In this document: positions 24,047 through 35,682 of the stretch, piece after piece
Layout: each line of letters opens with the position of its first letter
How positions within the stretch are numbered: the first letter of the stretch is position 1
Assembly (NCBI GenBank): GCA_028023455.1
Contig: JAQFVV010000158.1
Coordinates: 1 to 64,000, forward strand
Source: Epiperipatus broadwayi
Taxonomy: Eukaryota > Onychophora > Udeonychophora > Euonychophora > Peripatidae
Reading direction: 5' to 3'
Length of the DNA: 64,000 bases
Position numbers and translations under genes: made by a program
The notes under the pieces: model-generated
The model's database searches: none
Seen by the model: only the letters and a program-made list of their open reading frames with translations
Told to the model about the DNA's origin: nothing

Positions 24047-24790
24047 TATCAGTAAACTTAGTAAAAAAAAAACAAATAAAAAAAAAAGACTTTACTTATA
24101 TAAACACAGAGGTAAATTATGGTTTCTTTCAAAATATAAACTCATGGCCTAATCCTACGCTAAACTTATGGTAATACATCATACTAGATTACACTATCAT
24201 AATACATTTAGTGCTTCTAACAATTATCAACACATATAATGAAATCATCGGTTATTAGTAAATATTTTAAACTTAAACAGATATATACCCAAACGAGTAT
24301 ACATCTTAGTCAAAAATAAAAGATATGTTTTTATATATATAAAATATAACGCGTGTAATATATAAAGGATATAGAGATCAAATATACAGTGTATAATATG
24401 TATGTAAGGTATATAAATAAAGTATAACACGGATAATATATAAAGTGTATGTAGATAGAATATAAAGTGTATAATATGTATAAGGTAACATATAAAGTGT
24501 GAATATATCTAAGGTATATAAATAAAATATAAAGTGTATAATATATAAAGTGTATAATAAAATAAAAAGTGTTAATATATCTGTATAAAAATATGAAGTG
24601 TACAATATATAAAGTGTTAATATAGATCAAATATAGAGTGTATAATATATAAATATAAAAGGGTATGTGTATATATAAAGTGTATAATATATATATATAT
24701 AAGGTATATAAATCAAATATAGAGTGTATAATATATATATAAAAAGAGTATATAAAAAGATCAATCACACACACAAAAAAAAAACTAACA
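24047..24790. repeat. AT-rich degenerate tandem repeat where pol would be
   Basis: Between the end of gag and the 3' LTR. From about 24340 to 24770 the units tataaagtgtataat and close variants recur many times. Minus-strand frames through it are tyrosine/isoleucine/leucine-rich low-complexity products of the repeat, not genes. The first bases after the LTR read TATCAGTA, the same as in the element at 43935. Confidence 0.8.
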
Positions 24791-24792
24791 AT

Positions 24793-25512
24793 TTAAATAG
24801 GATCTGGGGGTTGCCTGTAGTTTAACGATGCTGGCTGTCTATATGGTCTCTTTGCTCTAGTCTGATCACGTGACTCCCATCTTGATGACCTAGGGTATGT
24901 TTGGCCGCTCATCATCATCGTTTGACATCTTGGCTCAATCCGACGCATCTTTTCTGGTGGTTCTTTAGGTCCTGGAGTAAAATCAATGGTGGTTAGAAAT
25001 CCTGCCATATCTTCTATCGTTCGAATCTGGCACCCCATCATCAACTGTTGTACTCTAAAAGGCATATTTTGTTGGATAATTCTAATCTTTTGGTTATCTG
25101 TGAATGGAAATGCTGTTAAAGATCTGAGAGATGCTATCTGCCTTAAAAAAAATTGTGTATGGGTTTCTTTCACTACAGATCCATAAGTCTCTCTGAGTAT
25201 CGAGTGGTATATACCCTCCTGGCGTTCTTCACTCCAAAAAGTTTTATGTATGGCTGAACAATATTGGTCAAAGTTTTGTGGCTTCTCTGTGCAGCAATCC
25301 CACCATGACTTTGCATATCCATATAAATGATGTATAGCAAGGGCTACTTGGTCAGCTGTTGAGACTTTCTGGAACCGGAAGAGTTCTTGGAGACTTTCTA
25401 GATGGGCTTTTGGATTTTCTCCCACTTCTCCTTTAAAAGATTTAACTTGGATAAATTTTGCCAGACCTATGGGTGCATTTTCTGATGGTACTATTGATCC
25501 GATTGTGTCCAA
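24793..25512 (-). pseudogene. Gag, capsid-like region
   Basis: About 239 residues. The sequence FIQVKSFKGE, then A-x-A-I-H-H-L-Y-G-Y-A-K-S-W-W-D and F-D-Q-Y-x-x-A-I-H-K-T-F follows the Ty3/Gypsy Gag capsid pattern (F-x-G...L-x-G-x-A-x-x-W-W...F...F). The C-terminus is basic and proline-rich without a zinc knuckle. The frame continues upstream without an ATG: reading back from 25512 it stays open through a single TGA at 25564-25566 up to a 9-base A-run (T-run on the plus strand, 25716-25724), where it meets the coiled-coil frame. It is thus the second half of one Gag protein broken by one stop and one indel. Confidence 0.8.
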
Positions 25513-25702
25513 ATTCCCTCTTTCTTGTGTTAAATCTGATTTCTTCCTGTCTGGGGTGGCCTGTCACACATACCCTTTGATAATAGTGCTTTCCTTATCA
25601 CTTTCCCCCTCTTTAAGATCCTCAACTTTATGTACTGTCTCACTAATAACCTGCACACTCTCTGTTCTATTAGAGTTATTGGCTTGGTGATTACTAGTTA
25701 AG

Positions 25703-26509
25703 TTACTTTCTAAACTTTTTTTTTACTTCTTTCATCTCTGCCAGATCTTTTTTCATTTCTTGAATACACGTGGTGATCATGTTTCCTCCTTGGTCAGTTA
25801 CTTGACTTCTTTGTAGCAGGTTTTCTTTTATTTCATATATTTCCTCTCTGATCTCCCTTTGGGCTTCTTCACACTCTTGCAATTTGCTGTTAAATTCTGC
25901 CCCTACTTTAAAGACCCTTTCTTTCAAACCCTTTTCTTGACATTCTACTTGTTCAACTAAAGCCTTCACTTCTTCTTTAATCACAACAAATTCCTTTCTA
26001 TTTTCTTCTTGGTTTTTATGTAACATTTCTTTAACTTCTCCCCGAATTTCTTCAGACTTCTGCTGACAGCTGGTTGACAATTCCTGTAGACCTTGGCACA
26101 TTTCTTCCAGTCTTTTATCTCTGTCTGCCATCTCTTGTCTAATATCTCTGCTAAGGTTTTCAAATCTTTGTGACATTTTCTGATCTCTTTCCTCCATTTT
26201 CTGATCCATTTTCTCTGCATCCTGTCTAAGCTGTCTCAGCAACCAATTAAAATCCTGGCCTTCCTGCTTAATCTCCTCTACCGGTATCTGTTCAGATATT
26301 TCGGTAACTGAATTCTCTGGCATATCAAGAGTTTTCTGTGCACACTCATCTCTATCCTGGCTCATACCATTTTCCCTTTCTATTTCTTCTGTACTGCTGT
26401 TGTACTCATTAATCTCTCTTCCTGATCTCAACACGATACCTCCACCTTTCATCTCCATTCCTACTTCTATCTCTTCCCCACTGCTCATTACTTCTGTTTC
26501 TTTGTTCAT
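25703..26509 (-). CDS. Gag N-terminal part with long coiled coil
   Basis: A 268-residue open frame with a plausible ATG start. The first 85 residues are acidic and polar. From about residue 88 to the end it is a charged heptad-rich helix (Q-D-A-E-K-M-D-Q-K-M-E-E-R and later K-E-E-V-K-A-L-V-E-Q-V), predicted to form a coiled coil for particle assembly. It ends in KEVKKKFRK after slipping in an A9 run; adding one base of frame shift there leads into the capsid-like region, so the intact Gag would have been about 570 residues. Either the A-run gained a base or it is a programmed slip site; with a TGA also downstream, decay is the simpler reading. Confidence 0.75.
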   Translation of the reverse strand: MNKETEVMSSGEEIEVGMEMKGGGIVLRSGREINEYNSSTEEIERENGMSQDRDECAQKTLDMPENSVTEISEQIPVEEIKQEGQDFNWLLRQLRQDAEKMDQKMEERDQKMSQRFENLSRDIRQEMADRDKRLEEMCQGLQELSTSCQQKSEEIRGEVKEMLHKNQEENRKEFVVIKEEVKALVEQVECQEKGLKERVFKVGAEFNSKLQECEEAQREIREEIYEIKENLLQRSQVTDQGGNMITTCIQEMKKDLAEMKEVKKKFRK

Positions 26510-26519
26510 TCTGTATACT

Positions 26520-27638
26520 ATATAATCCTTTCAAAATTTATTTATTTATTTTTCGCACCTAATAAATATTTGATTTTTAAAACTTCTATACTTTTAATAC
26601 GGCTGTTTGCTGCTCTCCCCCTTCAAGAACGACTCGCTCACTTCCATCCCAACTCTATGCCTAACTCACTAATATATCTATAAGCCTACACCTTCATCTC
26701 GATGCCCGTCCAACATATAATAAATTTTAAAAAAAAATTTGTGTCCCTACTTTTTATTTTATAAAATATACGAAATTCTTTTTTTATTTAAAAAAAAATC
26801 CCTTCTTTTTTTCTAGCTTTAATAAAATATACGAAAAATTTAAAAAAAAATCTTTTTTTTTTTTCGTCTATATATCTAAAGTATAACACATATTTTAATA
26901 TTAAAGATGACTTAATAAAAATTTAACTCACCCCCGGTCTCTTCTTCCAGCTGTTTTTTTTTTTTATTATATATATATATACTTAAATGGTTCATGCTTA
27001 TGACCTAATTTCGTTTGACCCGTCTGCACCAATTTCAAACCTTTTAACTTTTGGTTAATTTGACGTTACTTTTATATATATATTTCTTACTCATTTTAAA
27101 CCACTCCAATTCATAAAAATACTTTGATAAAACAACGAGACCCCCCTTTTCTTTTAATCTAAATTTCTTTTCTCTGCTCCCTAATGACAAATTTATAAGA
27201 GGATGACTTATAACTTGATCAATCATCCTCGGGCGCCAGTCACTAGTGAACAGGAAAGACACAAAATAAATTTAATAAATTTTTTTGCTATATACACACA
27301 AAAGTCCATAACTCAGAGTATGTAGGTGTTTACATCGAAGCCTCACTTGGTCGTCCAAACGCGGAAAAAAAAATCTTACATATATACATTATTCAAAAAA
27401 AAATTTGACTCAAAATCATTAATTTTGACCAAAAGAATTATATATATACTCCATAATCTCTTCAGGGGTGGAAATGAGTTACAAGCCCCACGATTTTGGG
27501 CGTCCAAACGCGGAAAAAAAAAAACTATATAACAACTTTTTTAAAAAAAATACATATAACAGACTTCAGTACTCAGGGTATGTGGGTGTTTATGACGAAG
27601 CCCCAGTTGGGCAGCCAAACGCGGAAAAAAAAAAACTA
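26520..27638 (-). other. Untranslated leader of the Gag-only element with repeated primer-site-like module
   Basis: No coding frame. On the minus strand three modules at about 27640-27575, 27540-27465 and 27375-27325 each read a T-run, CCGCGTTTGG, and then a sequence such as CTGCCCAACTGGGGCTTCG. The copy next to the 5' LTR has TGG (complement of tRNA CCA) beginning about 20 bases from the LTR, so it is the likely primer binding site; the other two look like tandem duplicates of the module. Confidence 0.6.
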
Positions 27639-30600
27639 TGTGCCAGTCAAAACATGCTTATCCATCTAACACGAGCTGGAACTCACAAAATGTACTTCAA
27701 ACCCAGTCAAGCCCGAGATTTAGGTCAGGGACCAGCCTGGATTCGAACCCACTCTCCAAGCACCAGATCTAACACCCAATGGATAACATAACAATGGTAG
27801 CACACGAGATTTAATTCTTCATCCGGCCCACTAGCAAATCGGAGAAAACAATAAGACTCATGGACTTAAACATATATATAAACAACTTAAATACTAGACA
27901 TTCCACAGATAAAATCTAACATATTTAAATAATAGGGGCTTTACTAATGAATACTTATGGGCAATTAGTGAATTGGATTGATTTAATAATGAGACAGAAA
28001 CTGATATATGATGAATTAAAATATATTTATTGACAATTGTTGTTGGCAAACCAAGGATTTTTTTTATAAAGTAAAATTTTCTAGAATATTTAAAATAATT
28101 GTGTTGGCAAATAGGTTTGTGGCTATGATTCAATGGAGCCAAATATCCTGCTATACAACTAATCACTACATTAACTTATTTGTTATGTCCTTTTATAATC
28201 AGTTCGAGTGGCTCTTTTACGTAAAATCAAACCAAGTCTGGAGTGAAACTTAATACATCTTAATTATAATAAATTTATATATTAACTATGGGCTTTTAAA
28301 GCATCCCAGATAGCTTAAGATCGAACGGGTTTTCAAGAATGCTTCGGATCAACGCCGAAGACTGCATATTAGGGAGGGAGAGTTGGCTATAACGATTTTA
28401 CTAATACGCTAGGCACAAGTAAAATATAATAATAAAGTGGCTCTGCGGATGGAAGAATAGTTTTAGGGTTTTTGTGACAAACAACGGTTTACCCAAGAAC
28501 CGGTCGTCATGCTGCTAATGGGGAACCTTTATTTGGTTCAGAGGCGGGGGACTTACGTGCTAATCTGGCCCGTAGCTCAGACTTCGCTACTGCACTACCC
28601 ATAAGAGAAGATGTGCTGGCAACGCCGTGGCTCCATCTTATATATGTATAAAAAAAACAGCACAACGAGGAAATCTAAATAAGTTCCACATCCGCCAAGC
28701 CGAAGGATATTATAAATGAAATATCACATATTAAATGAACACAAGTTTATCAGCTTGATCAAAAGAGCCAACTCTTCTGTAGCATGAGAAATATGTATAT
28801 GCTACTGACGGGAATATATACAAAACTTTACTTTATCCCGTTCAATCTCTTTAGTTATCTATAACTACTAAACTTTTAAAAGGGGGAAAAGTATATTTAA
28901 TAAGGGACTTACGAATACTTAACTAAAAAAATATACTTATAATTACACTCCAGGCTAGTTTAATCTTTAGTAACATAATAAATAAAGGTTGAAAAGCCAC
29001 ATTTTATATTTATATTAATTAATTTATTAAGTGAAAAAAATATGAATTTGGGTTTCGAAACAGCGCACGAAATGACGCTATATAAATAATTTAAATTTAT
29101 ATGTTTAAAAACATATTCTATAATTAAATGCACGCCGTTTCGAAACATAGGCACAACTAATAATAATTAAAATAAGCAAAAGAAAAGCAAAATATAACTG
29201 CAGTGATTAAATTATATAGCAAAATATTAATTAATAAAGAAAAATTTACAAAAGTATTACATTTTCTAGAATTAAAATATTATTTGAGGAAACAATTTAG
29301 ACAGTTTACACTATTGAATTAAGGAAAAATTAGCAAAAAGTATTTCATTTAAATATTATTTCAGAAACAATTTAGCGAGAAAGTTCAATGATATGGTTAG
29401 CTAACCTGTTTTGAAGAAACAATGACTGTTCTTGAAATTTACAGAGCTCTGCGATTTTAAATATTAAAACAGTTCTCCTGTAGATGGGCTGGGAGATATT
29501 CGAAACTGGAATGAAGGTGAATTCTTGGGCGGCTTATGGCATCTTCTAATTTAGTTGGGAGACGATTTTTAAAATATTGTTTGTTTAGCTGGACTGAAAT
29601 CGGAACGAAGGCAAATAAATTATTTTTACGGCTTATGGCATCTTCAAATTTAGTTGGTGTAAGCTTGGTTGTTCCTTTGGCATTTGATGGATTGAACTAG
29701 GCGTTCCATCACGGGAATTGCAGCAATTCTTGCCTGACTTTAGCCAGACATGTTAAAATTGAACAATTTTGACTTCTGATGTTAACTCTCTTCAAAAGCA
29801 AGATGGATTCTCCCTTCCCGCTTAAAATAAGGCCTATTTATATCCTTCTACTAAACTTTAACACCTTTCTGGAATTTCGTAAACCTCGGGACCAATTGAC
29901 TTTTAATTAAAGCAAAATAATATAATTCAATTTCTACAACAACTGATAAAATCTCCGAGGTGTTATATTTAATTTCCTTAAAAAATGTATCAAAATATAT
30001 AAACTATATAATTTGATTCATTTTCATTAATTAAATTCCTTTTCAGGTGTTATTACTTAGCAGAAGGAACGGTATTCTGATTTAATGAAAAAGTCTTTTG
30101 TTGCAAACAAAAATCAATCAGAAAACAGATTTTACTTTTTTACCCGGGTGTGTCACTAATTGATATCTTGTTTACAAAAATTCTCATTTTTTAATTGCGA
30201 ACAGATAATTCTTATTTTATAAAACTAAATAACTTTTAACATATTTGTTTATTAAAAAAAAAGCAAATTTAAAGAAAATACTTGTTTCAACTATATATGT
30301 AAAACATTAAATCAGAAAACCGTTAAATAAATTAAAGAAAACATTTACATTACTTTTATTTAAACTTAAATATATATGAATCATTTTGCCGTTATTCCAA
30401 GGTTTAAATTATCCATCCACATACGAATATTATAGCGAATATAATTAAGAATTGACTGAAAATTAATAAAACATTTTATAATAAATTATGAGCATTTCTC
30501 CGCTATAATTTTATCAAACCTGTCTAATTATAGCGTGTTTTCGTATGTAAATGGATGATGCCATTCAAGCGGCCATTGTAGCAAAGTTTTCCCGCTCGAC

Positions 30601-30704
30601 TTATATATTACATTTTTACATTAAAAATAGGTTTGAAATTAGTTTAGACGAGTAGGTCATTAGGTTGATGGTGAAACGGAAAGGGATTGGAGGTTTCCGT
30701 TTCA
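27639..30704 (-). repeat. 5' LTR of the Gag-only element
   Basis: Direct copy of 21014-24046, nearly identical throughout. The main differences are a replaced stretch near 28050-28105 and a few small indels and substitutions, so the insertion is fairly recent. As 5' LTR it should hold the promoter, reading leftward. Confidence 0.92.
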
Positions 30705-30708
30705 ATAA

Positions 30709-31176
30709 GCTGGCATTGGCTTGGATTTGAACTTTTAGTCTAGAGTTAAAGGGATTGGGTTAGTTAAATGCGTATTCTATTTAGTGTATTTATGCTTAGC
30801 AAAATTTTAAAATTGTATTAAATCTATTGAATGTACCCATCTGTACATATAATTTAAATCAAATATATTTAATAGTTTAATTTAATCTTCAAATGTTTGT
30901 ATTAATGTGTATGTGCGTAATAATAAAATGTTGTTTAATAAAATTTTGGCAATAACTTATATATTTTTTATTAATAATATTTTATAAATTAAGAATTAGA
31001 AATTTTAAATATACAGTATGATATTTTAAGCTGTTTTTTTATGAGCTAGTGACTGGGCTTTTGGGTAGATAAAAGTTGAACCTCACCTGTATGTATCTGC
31101 TGCCTTTATAAATTTTCTAGGTTTGAATAGCCTAGTGGCTTCCTGACATGACAGATAGATTTGTGAGGTTCCATTG
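30709..31176 (+). repeat. 1.9-kb repeat, copy B, 3' part
   Basis: Continues copy B exactly where it broke at 21013. The sequence agctggcattggcttggat corresponds to agctggtgttggtttggat at about 17423 in copy A. Confidence 0.8.
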
Positions 31177-31490
31177 ACTGTTATAATAAATGTTTGGTTT
31201 TTTTTTTTAATCTTGAAGTTGTGATACTTGATCAAGGGTCTTAGATATGAATACACTTTTAACATTTTAATAAATATTCATTTGTTTTAGGCACTGATAT
31301 GTTTTCTCTTAATATCTGTGTTACAAAAATAGTCTCTTTATCAGTTACACTACGTAAAAAAAATAATGAGAAACTACTTAAACCTAAAATCATATTCTAT
31401 ATCATACTCATGCCAAGGGAAGAGGTTAAACAGTGTCCATCCATGCTGTTTTCAATATATAAAAAAAAAGTGAATAGGATAGAATAAGAA
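31177..31490. other. Spacer, no gene
   Basis: AT-rich; a short plus-strand frame of about 62 codons starting at 31299 has no recognisable domain. Confidence 0.5.
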
Positions 31491-34214
31491 ATACTGTAAT
31501 GGTCAGAATCGTCTATCTCGCTAACACACTGTAGAATTCAAACCCCAGACATGAAACTGAACATTCTAGGAGGGGTTGCCTTCTATATATACTAAGTTCG
31601 AATCTAAAGTCCAAATTTCACAGCGCCATCTACGTGATAACGCATCTGATGCCCCTACTAGTATAACCTTTGACCGGTGCCTGGTGGTCAGGGAGAAACA
31701 AAAGACTATACTAAAAGAAGCTTGGGTGGCTAATTAACATCTATGGATTTACAAAAGAAATGCAGAAAATATATATATATATAGACCGAGACAGTGATAG
31801 GAATCAAATAAAATAAGAGATCAAATTTAGTTTTAAATAATTTCACACAATTTATTTATATAAATATATATATATAACACCACTGTATGCTTATATGAGA
31901 CAGGGACGTGTATTAAATAATTGTTGGCATTATATTTCAATAAATGATAAAAGGTTATAAAGCAAAGTGATATATTCTATTCCTCGGGCTAATAGCATTA
32001 CGATAATGTGCTTGATGAGATAGGAACATGTGCGAGGTGCTTTGAGTAATTATACAAGTTTAAGAAAATATTTGAAAATTAAGTGTTCTAAAATATTTAT
32101 TGATTTCGAGAATAGCATGGACTAAAGCTTACTAAGCAACAAAGTGGGAATGGGATCAAAGCATTTATTTGAGAATAATAATAATAGAGTTGCTTTGGGA
32201 GGTCAGTATTGCTGATAATGAATTTATTAAAGTTGGAGGGTGTGACACGTTTAAGTCACGGATGCTTTGTAAAATAAATATAAAATAAAACAATATTGGA
32301 GATCCGGAATAATTACGGAGGGCATCTCGCCGCTAACCTGTAGGAAAGTATTTTGACGAACAGCCGAAACTTAGCGACTGTGTGACGATTGCATTTAATT
32401 CACAGGGGTGTCATTTGGGACACCCTCTGCCTGGAAACCGCAAGCGTGGAGAGAACGGCCTTAGCCGTGTAAAGAATCCTTGGAAAAATAAAACAAAGCG
32501 GTCTCAACAACCAATTCATTTACCAGCAATACAAGACGAGTGTACATAAAACATACTGAATGGGTTTTACTTGGATTAAGAGAAATGCCCAATCAAATTC
32601 CCCGAAATTCATTTAAAAGGGTCCGCACATTCTCGACGTCAATGATGAACTTTATAATTAAAGTAAACATGGTAATTAAAATAGGAAAATGCATGCTTGT
32701 GGGTTTAAAAAGGAAGTATAGATTTATATACGCAAACATGCATTAAGGGACACATTTAGCCATTGACTTCGCACATACTCTTATATTAGATTAAAATCAA
32801 TAACATGTAGATTTTAAACTATGTGATTATATTATATTAAAGAAAAGAATCGCCCTCGAACGAGTGATTTGCAAGATAATAAAATTGGAAAATTATAAAT
32901 TTAAAATATGCCTTAATAGCGGCGTCTTACTTTCAATAAAGGGAATAGTTCACTCGGTCAAAGACGATTCTGACACATTATCATAATAAAATAAAAGACA
33001 GCTTTATAAATAGAAAATATTAACCCAAGGATAGAGAGCAAAATGTTGAGTATATTTAAACACGTTAAAGAAATACATAATGAAGTTATGGGAAATATAA
33101 GAAAACAATGTTAAATAGCTATAGCATGTTAGTTAGGAATCACAAGAGCTCTTGGGTTAATTTAGGTTACCTCTGGAGACGCATTTGCAGGTAGATGTTC
33201 GGCAGGTTTTATAATTCAGCAGCAAAATCTGTAATGTTCATATTTTTGGCAGCGGCAGCAGCAGTTCCGGGGTCCGTGTGATAACTTCCGATGATATGGA
33301 GCAGCGGCTGGCTATTCCGAGGGGACATAGCCATCTTAACGCCTCTACTCGGACATGTCAAGGTTAGCAAATTATTAGAATAGAACACAGAATGATTTCT
33401 CTTAGACACATTAGAATAAAAAACAACTAACTAACTAGAGAACAAAAGAAAAACCTCCTTTTTATAGTGGAATTTAACAATAGAATTGCCCTGGAGCATT
33501 ACAAAAATATCGGACTTATCAGCTGTAATTAAATCATCGGAATGTCTAAAGGAATTCAACATAAATTAATTTCTTTTGTTACTTTCCCTGTCGACATTCG
33601 AATTACAAACAAGATTTAATTAAAATTACTTTTATTAATTAAAGAAAACCTTAAGTGGACATCTGCTGTTTTTAGATAAACTTATACGACATTTACTAAT
33701 TAAACTATTGTCCCTCATTTATTTTAACAGAAATATTTGGAATAACTTTTATTAAATTAAAGAAAATGATTTTACTTTTTAAATTGCAATATTTGAATCT
33801 ATCTACTAAACGAATATTTACTAAATGAATTTTATTTTAAATCAAAATATATTACGACGGTAATATATTTGTAAATAGATTCAAACAAAATAACTTTACA
33901 ATTTATAATTTTGATATGTTTTAAAATGGATATCATAGTGTGTGTGCAATTACGACTTATATATCTTACTTTTTAATAAATGTAAATTATGTGAACAAAT
34001 ACATAATTCATAATACTTTATTTTATTTGGGAATAAGTTATATATATAATACGAGCATTGTGCTCGTGGTTTAAAATTAGGCAGGATTTTCGGTATATAC
34101 GTATATTGCAGACACACTATGATAGATTGGGGTTCAAACTAAGGTATGAGGGTAGGAAGTAGGTGAGAAAAGGTGAAACAAAGATCTGCAAAGCAGACCT
34201 TACTGTTTCAATAC
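31491..34214. mobile_element. Solo LTR, about 2.7 kb
   Basis: 31495-34210 begins TGTAATGGTC and ends CTGTTTCA and is bounded by the 4-bp duplication ATAC (31491-31494 and 34211-34214). Ends and target-site length parallel the 3-kb LTRs (TGTGCCAGTC...CCGTTTCA, ATAA), and like them it contains GC-richer islands in AT-rich sequence. No second copy or interior is present, so it is best read as the product of recombination between two LTRs. The first 20 bases recur inverted at about 32964-32983 (acgattctgaca). Confidence 0.65.
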
Positions 34215-35028
34215 AGATGTGCTACAGTATATTGTGGCTCCATCCTTTATGATAGAATTGAGTTATAAAGAACTGAGATATGTTTAAAAAAGAATGAGTG
34301 ACAGTTCCATTTCTTAAAGAATGGCTTTTAGTGGATTGAACAAGGGAATAGATTCTAATTTCCTGACCACAATTACAGTACAAGAATGTCTACAACAATT
34401 CATTGATACACTTTTTTATTAAATCTTCTTGGGAATGTTCATCTAAGACTAGATCTGCATGGAGAGAAATTGTGAATTAAAGTATATTTTGAAAAATAAA
34501 AATAAAATAGAAGGCAAAAACAGGAGATCAGATCCAGAACAGATACACTATTAATTATTGCTCACATTGTGACTGACTTTAGCAGTCAATTATTGCAAGA
34601 TTCAATTCCTGATTTTTTCGTAGTTATTCAAGAATTATTTATAAATATATAAAAAGTTTTAATTACTATTTATATACATGAGAATATTACTGAAGTCAAA
34701 ATAATAAGAGGATATATAGAAAGCAGTGATAAATGATGAGAGAAAATAATTAGTTTGGTGTAGTCATACACAAAGAAAAATAGACAGTGAAGTAAATATT
34801 AATAGAAAAGATCTAAAAGATACAATGAATAAAAAATTATCAAGAAATTTAGAGAATAATAATTGGAATGCTGAAATGAATAAAATTTAGTTACTAGCTT
34901 AGATTTAAAAATGAAAATATGGTAATACACATATGTATGTATTTTTTTTTAGATGTATTTGAACATATGAATAAAGATAAATTACTTCAGCTGAACCAGC
35001 ATTCTTCAATTGACCAATATCACAATCT

Positions 35029-35030
<2 letters not shown>
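34215..35030. other. Intron 2 spacer, no gene
   Basis: AT-rich, no supported coding frame or repeat relationship. Confidence 0.5.

Positions 35031-35095
<65 letters not shown>
35031..35095. repeat. (TA)n microsatellite
   Basis: About 32 uninterrupted TA units. Confidence 0.95.
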
Positions 35096-35097
<2 letters not shown>

Positions 35098-35271
35098 TTA
35101 TCATTTGATCAGTATTTATTAAAATATTGCATTATTTCAATTGATCTGCAAATACCAAAAGTGTGAGTGTAGGACATTTTATACTTGTAGAACTAATCAT
35201 AGTAATATGTATTTGTGTTTTTATTTTCATATATATTGCAGTGTTCAAGGTCAAACAAAGTATACATATGT

Positions 35272-35463
35272 AAGTTGTACAATAATAAATGTATAATGAA
35301 AATGTGGCATAAAAATAATAAGTTGTACAATAACAAATGTATAATGAAAATGTGGCATAAAAATAATAAGTTGCGCAATAATAAATGTATAATCAATGTG
35401 TAGAATAAAAATAATAAGTTGTGCAATAATAAAAGTATAATCAATGTGTAGAATAAAAATAAT
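35272..35463 (+). repeat. 48-bp tandem repeat, four units
   Basis: Units begin aagttgtacaataataaatg and end ataaaaataat. The first two units share an aaaatgtggc variant, the last two an aatgtgtag variant. The repeat contains AATAAA, a polyadenylation hexamer. Three units occur in the 3' LTR at 40050-40193. Confidence 0.9.
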
Positions 35464-35682
35464 AACTTTGTACTGTAATTATGTATAAAGATTGTGTGTA
35501 AACAATTATATTATATAAATAACTGTAATCATAAAATGTAGCAATGTAATGATCATTAAATAACAATGTTATTAGATCATAGAGTTGTACAACTGACCTT
35601 ATAATTTCAGAAAACTGTGTAAAACACCACATATGGTGAGGAATGTAAAAAATACTATATGTATGTGAAAACAACATATATA

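Larger units (their letters stand above)
21010..30708 (-). mobile_element. Large LTR retroelement with about 3.05-kb LTRs, Gag only (LARD/TR-GAG type)
   Basis: Two nearly identical direct repeats, 21014-24046 (3033 bp) and 27639-30704 (3066 bp), begin TGTGCCAGTC and end CCGTTTCA on the plus strand and enclose 3592 bp. A 4-bp target duplication ATAA flanks the whole (21010-21013 and 30705-30708). Coding sequence is on the minus strand, so the right copy is the 5' LTR. The interior encodes a coiled-coil plus capsid-type Gag and nothing else: no protease, reverse transcriptase, RNase H or integrase can be read. The place where pol would lie is AT-rich degenerate tandem repeat. It must have moved with enzymes from an autonomous partner. 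Confidence 0.9.

Noticed and set aside
24245-24774. Tyrosine/isoleucine-rich minus-strand frames that look like membrane proteins
   Set aside because: They are translations of a TA-rich tandem repeat, present in several frames at once.
33209-33409. Minus-strand 66-codon frame with an alanine run
   Set aside because: It lies inside the solo LTR and shows no domain or start context; probably chance.
35272-35463. CRISPR-like array
   Set aside because: Contiguous 48-bp units without spacers, inside an LTR of an animal retroelement.
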